In this document: one piece after another, positions 52,171-59,344 of the stretch
How positions within the stretch are numbered: the stretch's first letter is position 1
How the letters are laid out: each line of letters begins with the position of its first letter
Assembly (NCBI GenBank): GCA_038239005.1
Contig: JBBSFE010000019.1
Coordinates: forward strand, 1-64,000
Source of the DNA: DASXHD01 sp038239005
Lineage (GTDB): Bacteria; Myxococcota_A; Polyangia; Polyangiales; Polyangiaceae
Reading direction: 5' to 3'
DNA: 64,000 nucleotides
Notes under the pieces: generated by a model
What the model was told of the DNA's origin: nothing
The model's database searches: none
The model's input: only the letters and a program-made list of their open reading frames with translations
Position numbers and translations under genes: made by a program

Positions 52171-53316
52171 TCAGGCGGCCTGGAGGTAGCGCGTCTCCGG
52201 ATTTTCGCGCCGCCAGATCACCGAATCCATGAAGTAGTGATGGATGTTCACGAACGCGTAAATCGCTGCAAAATAGGGCGTTGCGCCGAGAGGTGAATCG
52301 AGCGCGGCGCGCTTCGATACGAACGCATCATCGAAGAACGAAGGCGCGCCGTGAAAGAGCACCCACCCGAGCAGCACCGCGCCGAGCGCGATCGTGACGA
52401 TGCGAACGTTGACCGACACGAAGTGCGGCGGCCCCTCGAGCTCGCGCGCTTGGTTTCGCTTCATCAGCCACACGAAATACAAATATTGAATCGAGTGCAG
52501 CGCGGGCACGATGTAGACGACGACCGGATCGATGCTCGAATAAATCGACCACGCCCAAATGCTCGAGAGCAGCGCAACGAGCGGCGTGACGATCGGCAAG
52601 CGACCCTCGCGTCGCCATTTGCGGATCAGCACGAACGCGAGCGGGATGATCGTGAGGAGGAAGATCACGTGCGTCGCGAGCTCGAGCCCGTGCGGGTGGC
52701 GCACGGTCATGTAGACGACGCCCTTCTCTTCGACCTCGCGCCCCGGATCGAATGGGCTCGCCCACGCGTAGAACCAACCGGTGAGACAATGCGCGAGGAT
52801 CGCCCAGCGCTCGGTCTTCGTGAAGCGAACGCCACGCCGCGCCGATAGCGCGATCATCACGCCGAAGCCTTGCTTCACGTAGTGCCAGCCGACCGAGAGA
52901 AACATCAGCTGGATCATCAGCCCGAGCGTGTGCGGCGACTTCGTGCGGAGCGCGATCACCGCCCACGCCGCGAGCGCAACGGGCACGACGAACCCGGCTG
53001 CGATGTATCGCGCGCGCTGCGCCGCCGAATACTCGGTGCCGAACGCGCGCGCATGTACGCGCTTGTAGAAGAGGATGTACGTGACCGAAAAGTGCGGATC
53101 GTTGATCAGGTGCGCGGCGTAAAACGTCGTGAACCCAACCGCCAGCTGCGCATCATCGAGCCCGACCGCTCGCCGCAAGAGCCACGCGAGCGGAAACAAA
53201 AACGGCGTGATGCCGCCGACGAGCAAAAACTCGACGAGGCGCGCCCGCCAAGCAGGCGCTGAGCGCGACTCGGTGAGCGGAGGACTTAGTGCGGGGCTGA
53301 GGCCGCTAGCATCCAT
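52171..53316 (-). CDS. Polytopic membrane protein with conserved-looking His motifs
   Basis: A 381-aa protein with nine or ten transmembrane helices. His-containing motifs sit near helix ends: YAAHLINDPHFSVTY, GWHYVKQGFG, PALHSIQYLYFVW and NIHHYFMDSVIWR. Several His near membrane faces recall metal-dependent membrane oxygenases or desaturases, but the spacing does not match a family I can name. The start overlaps the end of the upstream lipoprotein gene by 31 bp; a later start inside the frame cannot be excluded. Function unknown. Confidence 0.75.
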   Translation of the reverse strand: MDASGLSPALSPPLTESRSAPAWRARLVEFLLVGGITPFLFPLAWLLRRAVGLDDAQLAVGFTTFYAAHLINDPHFSVTYILFYKRVHARAFGTEYSAAQRARYIAAGFVVPVALAAWAVIALRTKSPHTLGLMIQLMFLSVGWHYVKQGFGVMIALSARRGVRFTKTERWAILAHCLTGWFYAWASPFDPGREVEEKGVVYMTVRHPHGLELATHVIFLLTIIPLAFVLIRKWRREGRLPIVTPLVALLSSIWAWSIYSSIDPVVVYIVPALHSIQYLYFVWLMKRNQARELEGPPHFVSVNVRIVTIALGAVLLGWVLFHGAPSFFDDAFVSKRAALDSPLGATPYFAAIYAFVNIHHYFMDSVIWRRENPETRYLQAA

Positions 53317-53906
53317 TCGATGCTGACGATCATAACGTCAGCGCGGCGGCCTTTGGCGTCGACCTTGTCGAATTTGCCTTTGATGGTCTTCGAGGGCGAG
53401 CCGGGCTTGTCGAGAACCTTCACGACGCCGTCATCACCGATGGTGATCGATGCGTGCGCATCGCCTGCGATTTGCATCGCGTCCTTGTCGTCGAACTTGC
53501 CAAACGCTTTGCCGTCGCCTTGGGTGACAGTGCCGTCGGCCATGCATTTCAGCATCGCGGTGCCGGTCGAATCTTGGAGAGCGCCGCCGGCGAGCTTGTA
53601 CGTCGGCTTGCCGCCGAGGTTCACCGAGCCGTCGTCCTTCACTTCGATGGCTTTGATTTTCGCCGTCTTGTCGGGCGTCATCTTCGAAGCGGTGATGCCA
53701 AGCACGTAGGAGGGCTCCGGCGGCTTCGGCTGCTCGACCGCGGCAGACGACGATGCGGCTGCTGCCGTCGTTGATGCGGGTGGGGTCGCGGTCGTGGTTG
53801 CGGTTGCGCTCGTGGCGGGATTTGCGGCTTCACCGCCACCGCCGCACGCGTAAACGGCGAAGGGCGCGAGGAACGGGAGGACCAAAAAGAGCTTGGCTTT
53901 TCGCAT
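53286..53906 (-). CDS. Lipoprotein with Ala/Thr-rich linker
   Basis: A 206-aa protein with lipobox VYAC (Cys19) and a long Ala/Thr/Pro/Ser-rich linker (about 24-62). A C-terminal beta-rich domain follows (about 65-206) with repeated short strands (IKAIEVKDDGSVNLGGK, ASITIGDDGVVKVL). It resembles small Myxococcota lipoproteins of unknown role. TAAAGT lies 8 nt before the ATG on the minus strand. It partly overlaps the downstream membrane-protein gene, so the two are probably co-expressed. Confidence 0.75.
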   Translation of the reverse strand: MRKAKLFLVLPFLAPFAVYACGGGGEAANPATSATATTTATPPASTTAAAASSSAAVEQPKPPEPSYVLGITASKMTPDKTAKIKAIEVKDDGSVNLGGKPTYKLAGGALQDSTGTAMLKCMADGTVTQGDGKAFGKFDDKDAMQIAGDAHASITIGDDGVVKVLDKPGSPSKTIKGKFDKVDAKGRRADVMIVSIEWMLAASAPH

Positions 53907-53980
53907 GGCGCGGAACTTTAGAGCATGAAGCGCGCGTATCCCAGAACAGATTTGCGCCGGCTGATCTTCACACGGCGAAT

Positions 53981-55336
53981 CTACCGTTTGCGGCGACGTC
54001 GCACGATTCCGTGCGCGAGGAACGCGGCGATGCAGCCGATGAAGCCCACGAGATCGCGACCATCGTTCGCGGGACCCACGCCACAACCGGCTCCCCATTC
54101 GGAAGGCCGATTCGGATCGCTTGGGCAGTTCGTGTACGACGGACACGGCGGCCGATTCACGGCGCTGCCGGGGAGGCGAAAGTTTGGAAGCGTCGATTGG
54201 TCGCTCGACGCTCGAAGCGAGAGATCTTTCCCGAGCGCCGCGCGCCCGAGGTCTGCGCGAATGCGGGTGACGCGCACGTTTTGGCTGGCGATGCCATGAA
54301 ACAGCGTTGCGATATCGGCGTCACGGATTTGCTCGGCGGTCTCGCCGCCTGCATCGCTCGCATCGCCACCATCGCCCGCGTCCGGGGCGGCGATCGGATC
54401 GTAGTCCGACGCTGCGTCGTAACCGTAATAGTTGTAGGGCGTCCCGCCGTTGTCGACATAGGACGTGAAGGTGGGCGTGTAGATGTTGATCGAGCTTTCG
54501 ATCTCCCACGCTGCATTTCCGAAGGCCGATTCCTTCGCCTGCCTGAGCTCGGCGTAGTTGCTCGATTGGGTGGCGAAGTCCCAAACGAGCTCGCTGTCCT
54601 CGATGTGAAACTGCGAAAAGTTCTGCGGCTCGTATCGGCCTTCGCCGACGATCCACAACGTGAGCCCCACGCTCGCGCCCGTTCCAGCGGCGACCATGCG
54701 AAGCGGAAGCGCAGGAGACGCACCTTCGGTCGTGACACGCACGGGCCTCATCGATTGCACGGTCGCACCGGGCACGAGCTTCATCGCGAGAAAATCCACG
54801 CCGTCCGCGACGTACGCATCGATCACGGGCTGCACGTCCGAGGGCACGGCGTAGTTGTGCGTCGCGAGCCAATTGTTGAGCGCTTGCGGATCGGTTGCCT
54901 TGAGCTGCACGGTTTCGTACGGCCCGACGACTTCTTGTTTGAGAATCTCGACGCCACCCGCGCTCGCATCGGCGTATGCGGCGCCTCCGTCGTTGCCGAA
55001 GTAACAATTCGGCGGCGGGCCCGGACACGTGCTTGGCGGAGGTTGCACCTTCGTGTGCGTCATCGTGTCGAGGACATCGAAGATCAAATCCGACGACAAC
55101 CCGACCGTCGCGATGCCTGAAATCGGCAGCACCCACGCGAACGACTCGGGTGAGCCCGAGTAGTGAATCTGGTCGTAGAGCGTTGTCTGATCTTGCGACA
55201 CGCTAAGGATCATCCGGTGGTCGGTGACGACCGTCGGGTTCTCGGATGGCGGCGAAAAACACCCGCCGCACGCGTGTGCGGGACTCGGGCGGGCCAAAAG
55301 AGCGAGGGCAACCGAGGAAGCGATGATGAAACGCAC
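53981..55336 (-). CDS. DUF2330 surface protein with MYXO-CTERM-like tail
   Basis: A 451-aa exported protein. The signal peptide (about 1-25, ending PAHA) leads directly into CGGCFSPPSENP, typical of DUF2330. A large beta-rich domain (about 30-400) follows, including DQTTLYDQIHYSGSPESFAWVLPI. The C-terminus has Cys in GAGCGVG, a hydrophobic helix (LVGFIGCIAAFLAHGIV) and terminal RRRRKR. This is the three-part layout of the MYXO-CTERM sorting signal, processed by myxosortases before outer-membrane attachment. The GTG 55336 start is inferred from the signal peptide. Confidence 0.8.
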   Translation of the reverse strand: MRFIIASSVALALLARPSPAHACGGCFSPPSENPTVVTDHRMILSVSQDQTTLYDQIHYSGSPESFAWVLPISGIATVGLSSDLIFDVLDTMTHTKVQPPPSTCPGPPPNCYFGNDGGAAYADASAGGVEILKQEVVGPYETVQLKATDPQALNNWLATHNYAVPSDVQPVIDAYVADGVDFLAMKLVPGATVQSMRPVRVTTEGASPALPLRMVAAGTGASVGLTLWIVGEGRYEPQNFSQFHIEDSELVWDFATQSSNYAELRQAKESAFGNAAWEIESSINIYTPTFTSYVDNGGTPYNYYGYDAASDYDPIAAPDAGDGGDASDAGGETAEQIRDADIATLFHGIASQNVRVTRIRADLGRAALGKDLSLRASSDQSTLPNFRLPGSAVNRPPCPSYTNCPSDPNRPSEWGAGCGVGPANDGRDLVGFIGCIAAFLAHGIVRRRRKR

Positions 55337-55457
55337 GTGAAGGTGCACTGCATGTGCGGTGCCAGCACTCAAGTGTGCGAACCCTCGTGGTTTGCGCCAC
55401 GCACGCCGCGATCGGGCTCGCGAGCATGGCGCACGACGGCACAATGCTCGCGTCGTG

Positions 55458-55492
55458 AGGAGGTGATAGTCATGTCCTCCGCGTGTGGTTGA
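55458..55492 (+). promoter_or_regulatory. Perfect Shine-Dalgarno and six-codon leader ORF before the kinase-like gene
   Basis: AGGAGGTGAT (55458-55467), fully complementary to the 16S 3' end, is correctly spaced before ATG 55472. That ATG opens a six-residue frame (MSSACG, TGA at 55490-55492) overlapping the GTG 55483 start of the next gene in another frame. CCTCC inside the leader can pair with GGAGG of the Shine-Dalgarno and hide it. This could be a leader peptide with reinitiation, or a one-base indel that separates the true ATG from the gene. Confidence 0.6.
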
Positions 55493-58116
55493 CCCCTCTG
55501 TCGACGTTGACGAAGAAGCGCGGCGCGGACGATCCGAAGATCGTCGGCGGCAAGGCGTCGCGTCTCGTGTGGCTCGTGAAGCATGGCTTCGCGGTGCCCG
55601 ACGCATGGGTGCTCGGTGTCGATGCGTTCACGGCCGCGCTTCACGAGCTTCCTCCGGCGTGTGATCCGAAGCAGCTTCTTCGCGCGACGGGCGGAAGGTC
55701 GGCGCACGAGCGCGCAGCGGAAGCGCGCGAATTGATTTTGAAAGCCGTGCTCCCGCGCGGGCTCGGGGTCGAAATCGACGAGCTATGGCGCGCCGAGTCC
55801 GCGCGCTCGCCGTGGGGCTTCGCTGTGCGTTCGAGCTCGACCTGCGAAGACGGCTCGATGCTCTCGATGGCGGGCCTGGCGCAAACGCGCCTTGCCGTGT
55901 TCGGGGACGAAGACATTTCGGAAGCGATTCGCGCGGTGTGGGCATCGATCGCTTCGGGGCGCGCTCTTGGTTATCTCGCGGCGCACGGCATTCGCGATGT
56001 CGGCATGGCGGTCGTCATTCAACGCATGGTGCGCGCCGAAGCTGCGGGCGTGATGTTCACGCAACATCGCGATCGTCGAGCGCGCGCACGTGAGCGCGTC
56101 GTCAATGTCGGCTTCGGGCTCGGCGCGCCCGTGGTCGACGGCACGAGCACGCCCGACATGCTCCGGCTCGACGAAAAAGGGCGCGTCATCGAATCGCTCA
56201 TCGTGGACAAACGCGCAGCGCTCGTGGTCGAAAATCGCGTGCTCGTGCGCAAAGAGGTCACGTCGGGCGCGCAGCCCGCGCTTTCGGAGGCACGCACCCG
56301 CGATCTCGCGGAAATTGCCCTTCGCCTCGAGAAGCTCGACGACGTTGCGCACGATGTGGAGTTCGCGTGCGACGAAGCAAAGACGTGGATCGTCCAAGTG
56401 CGCCCCGCGACGGGCCGCGGTTTTCCCGCCGGCGGCAACGCAACGACGGTGTGGAGCTCGGTGAACGTCGGCGAAGCACTTCCAGGCGTGGCAACGCCCA
56501 TGACGTGGTCGGTCGCGGGTGCGTTCAGCGAAGAAGGATTTCGTCGCGCGTTCGCAACGCTCGGCTGCCACGTGCCGAAGAGCGCGCGACTCGTCGGCAA
56601 CGTGCACGGGCGATTCTATTTGAACTTGTCGGAGTTCATGCGCATCGCCGCGCAAGTTCCGTGGCTCGATCCGCGTACGCTCGTGGAGCTCGGTGGTGGC
56701 TCTGGCGCAGACGAAGTCGCGGCGCAAATCACGGACGTCTCACATCGCGGGTTCTACGCGCGATTGCCGCTCACCGCGACGCGCTTGCTGCAACAGCAGC
56801 TGCGCCTCGACGAGGACGTTCGAAAGTTCGAAGAGTGGGCCGAGCGCGCGCTCAAGCTTCATCACGCACTCGACCTCGCCATCTTGCCGGACGAAGGCCT
56901 CGCGCGAACCGTGACGGACTCGCAAACGATGCTCGAGCGAACGGGCACCGTGATGCTCACCTGCGCATCGAGCTCGCTTGGAGCGCATATGGCGCTCAAA
57001 TCGCTGCTCGCGCGCGTGTCGCCCATCGACGCAGACCGACTCGCGCAAGCGCTCACGGCGGGCATTCGCGATCTCGAGAGCGCGCGACCTGCGATTGGCT
57101 TGATGCGTGTCGCGGCGCTCGCACAAGCGGAACCGGAAGCGCGCGTTGCGCTCGAAGGTGAGGCCCGAGGGCTCGATGCCATCCCCGATGGTCCGACGCG
57201 ACGCGCGCTCGTGAGCTTCCTCGACCTTTATGGTGATCGCGCGGTGCGCGAGCCCGAGCTCTCGACGCCGCGATGGAAAGAAGACCCGCGCCCCGTGCTC
57301 ACGATGCTGCGCGTTGCGCTGCGCGGCGAGACGCTCGAATCACCGACCCGAGTACTCGAGCACGCGCGTGCGCAAGCGGCGACCGAAACGAACAAAGTGC
57401 TCGAGCGAATGAACTTGATCGAGCAGACCGCGCTTCGTCATCTCGTGGCGCGCGCGCAAAAGGCGGCCCGCATGCGCGAGCGAATGCGCGGCTGGGTCAC
57501 GCGCGTGCTCGGCTTGATTCGCGATGTGCTGCTCGATGGGCAGCGACGTCTCCTGCGTTTGATGCCAGAGATTCACGACGACGAACGCGCGCTTGCGCCA
57601 TCGGGCTTCGTGGTTCCGTCGGTGTTCTTCTTGACGGTCGACGAGCTTGTTTCGACGCTCCGCAACGCGCGCAGCGATCTGGCGCCGCTGGTTCGGCTGC
57701 GCCGCGCCGAGCACGTGCGGGACCTCGCGCGGCCCGATCCGCCGGTGACGTTCGTCGGCGCACCGCAAGCCGTGCAACCGCCGCCCGTGGGTGGCGAAGT
57801 GCTGCGCGGGATCCCGGCATCGAGCGGCGTCGTCGAAGCGAAGGTGCGTGTGCTCGTGAACGCCGACATGAGCACGTTCCAGCCCGGCGAAGTTCTCGTG
57901 GTGCGAACGACCGACGTCGGGTGGACGCCGCTTTTTTTGATGGCCGCAGGCATCGTCACCGAGCTCGGCGGCGCGCTCTCCCACGCCGCGATCGTCGCGC
58001 GCGAGTTCGGTGTTCCAAGTGTCGTCAACGTTCCCGGCGTCACGCTGCTCTTGCGAACGGGCGAGCGCGTGCGCGTCGACGGCGATCAGGGCACCGTCGA
58101 GCGCCTCGACAAATGA
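55483..58116 (+). CDS. Rifampin phosphotransferase-like / PEP synthase-related protein
   Basis: An 877-aa protein. The N-terminal PPDK/PPS-type ATP-grasp domain (about 1-310) has GGKASRLVWL, FAVRSSSTCEDG, GFGLGAPVVDG and VQVRPATG. A central helical domain (about 325-770) follows, and the C-terminal swivelling phosphohistidine domain has GGALSHAAIVAREFGVP (His834). The PEP-binding TIM barrel of true PEP synthase is absent. Order and size match rifampin phosphotransferases (about 870 aa), which phosphorylate rifamycins. A housekeeping phosphotransfer role is possible too. The GTG start is the first usable codon in frame; an indel upstream may have separated it from ATG 55472. Confidence 0.82.
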   Translation: MWLTPLSTLTKKRGADDPKIVGGKASRLVWLVKHGFAVPDAWVLGVDAFTAALHELPPACDPKQLLRATGGRSAHERAAEARELILKAVLPRGLGVEIDELWRAESARSPWGFAVRSSSTCEDGSMLSMAGLAQTRLAVFGDEDISEAIRAVWASIASGRALGYLAAHGIRDVGMAVVIQRMVRAEAAGVMFTQHRDRRARARERVVNVGFGLGAPVVDGTSTPDMLRLDEKGRVIESLIVDKRAALVVENRVLVRKEVTSGAQPALSEARTRDLAEIALRLEKLDDVAHDVEFACDEAKTWIVQVRPATGRGFPAGGNATTVWSSVNVGEALPGVATPMTWSVAGAFSEEGFRRAFATLGCHVPKSARLVGNVHGRFYLNLSEFMRIAAQVPWLDPRTLVELGGGSGADEVAAQITDVSHRGFYARLPLTATRLLQQQLRLDEDVRKFEEWAERALKLHHALDLAILPDEGLARTVTDSQTMLERTGTVMLTCASSSLGAHMALKSLLARVSPIDADRLAQALTAGIRDLESARPAIGLMRVAALAQAEPEARVALEGEARGLDAIPDGPTRRALVSFLDLYGDRAVREPELSTPRWKEDPRPVLTMLRVALRGETLESPTRVLEHARAQAATETNKVLERMNLIEQTALRHLVARAQKAARMRERMRGWVTRVLGLIRDVLLDGQRRLLRLMPEIHDDERALAPSGFVVPSVFFLTVDELVSTLRNARSDLAPLVRLRRAEHVRDLARPDPPVTFVGAPQAVQPPPVGGEVLRGIPASSGVVEAKVRVLVNADMSTFQPGEVLVVRTTDVGWTPLFLMAAGIVTELGGALSHAAIVAREFGVPSVVNVPGVTLLLRTGERVRVDGDQGTVERLDK

Positions 58117-58946
58117 CGAGACGCTTTACCGTCGACCGAGACGACATGACCATCGACACGCTCGTCGATCCGCGCGCGGTGGAAGAAGGCCGCGTCTTCA
58201 TCGGTCGTGTGCGCGCCAAACGCGGGGCTCGCGTTCGTGCCGGCGAAGAGATCCGCGTCGACGAAGGCGAGACCGCCGACCTCGACATCGTGATCCTCCA
58301 CAAGGCGGCTGGCTTGGTGGCCGTCGACAAACCATCTGGCATCTCGACCATCCCCGACGAGCACGACGCTGCGAGCTCGCTCCTTCATCGCACCGCGCGC
58401 GAGCTCGAGATCGACCCGGCATTGCTTCACCCCACGTCGCGCCTCGATCGCGACGTGAGCGGCATCGTCGTCTTTGCGTTCACTGCGTCGGGTCGTCAAA
58501 GGTTGCAAGATGCACGCACTTCGGGGCGATATTTCCGCCTCTACGTCGCCATCGCCGAACGCGCGCCGGCATCCGAGAAAGGTGAATGGAACGTTCCGAT
58601 TGGTCGCGCGAAGTCTCCGAAGAAGCGCGCTGCGAATGGTCGCGATGCCGTCCCCGCACGAACGAAGTTCCGCATCACGGCCACCGCTGCCGGCCGCGCG
58701 CGTCTCGAGCTCGAGCCCATCACGGGCCGCACACATCAGATCCGCGTTCACGCATCGCACGCTGGCGCGCCGCTCCTCGGCGATCGCGACTACGGCGGCT
58801 CACGCACGCTCGTGCTCCCGAGCGGCTCGGTCATCGCACTCGACCGCATCGCGCTCCACTGCGCCCACGTCCGCGTCGAAGGGCTCATCGACGTGAAGTC
58901 GCCCGAGCCCGAGATCTTCGAAACTTGGTGGTCGAAGCTCAAATAA
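58113..58946 (+). CDS. RluA-family 23S rRNA/tRNA pseudouridine synthase
   Basis: A 277-aa enzyme that isomerises uridine in RNA. An N-terminal region of about 50 residues resembles an S4 RNA-binding domain (GRVRAKRGARVRAGEEIRV). The catalytic domain has VDKPSG, catalytic Asp112 in HPTSRLDRDVSGIV, and ITGRTHQIRVHASHAG. The exact target uridine cannot be told. The ATG overlaps the stop of the phosphotransferase-like gene (ATGA), so the two are translationally coupled. Confidence 0.92.
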   Translation: MTRRFTVDRDDMTIDTLVDPRAVEEGRVFIGRVRAKRGARVRAGEEIRVDEGETADLDIVILHKAAGLVAVDKPSGISTIPDEHDAASSLLHRTARELEIDPALLHPTSRLDRDVSGIVVFAFTASGRQRLQDARTSGRYFRLYVAIAERAPASEKGEWNVPIGRAKSPKKRAANGRDAVPARTKFRITATAAGRARLELEPITGRTHQIRVHASHAGAPLLGDRDYGGSRTLVLPSGSVIALDRIALHCAHVRVEGLIDVKSPEPEIFETWWSKLK

Positions 58947-58986
58947 AAAACGGCAGCGAGGCCGCCGTGTGCGCCTCGCTGCCGTT
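58941..58986 (-). terminator. Rho-independent terminator of the small orphan gene
   Basis: A perfect 13-bp stem (AACGGCAGCGAGG at 58949-58961 and its complement at 58974-58986) encloses a 12-nt loop. On the minus strand it is followed by TTTTTTATTT, so it terminates the 83-aa protein gene. In the plus direction the stem lies just after the RluA stop without a T-run, so it may also slow that transcript. Confidence 0.85.
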
Positions 58987-58997
58987 CACACAATCGA

Positions 58998-59249
58998 TCA
59001 GCCGCCTGCGCCGACGACTCCTCCACCACCGCCACCGCCGGCGGGGTTGCCGAGGGCTTGGATTTGCTGTGCCACGCCGGTCGCAGCCTGCGCGGTGGCG
59101 ATGATTGTCGCCAGCGTTTGTTGCACGGCGGGATCTTGAGTCGGTCCGGGGTCGCGCGTGACGCGCGCGAGCACGTCGTCGAGTGTTCGCTTCGCAAGAG
59201 TAATAGCGCCTGAAACTGCCTGAAGCTCGACGTTAACGATGTTGGCCAT
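58998..59249 (-). CDS. Small helical protein with Gly-rich tail
   Basis: An 83-aa protein starting MANIVNVELQAV. About 60 residues of predicted amphipathic helix (AITLAKRTLDDVLARVTRD, VQQTLATIIATAQAATGVAQ) are followed by a Gly-rich tail. GGAGGA lies 6 nt before the ATG, and the gene has its own strong terminator, so it is probably well expressed. No signal peptide, known domain or obvious partner is seen. Confidence 0.72.
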   Translation of the reverse strand: MANIVNVELQAVSGAITLAKRTLDDVLARVTRDPGPTQDPAVQQTLATIIATAQAATGVAQQIQALGNPAGGGGGGGVVGAGG

Positions 59250-59344
59250 GAGTTCCTCCACTTTCGCAAAAACCGTTGCGCTCTCCCTCGGAACTGCGGC
59301 GAGCCAGCGGAGCGTACGCGAGGAGGTTGCGCTTGCAACACAGA

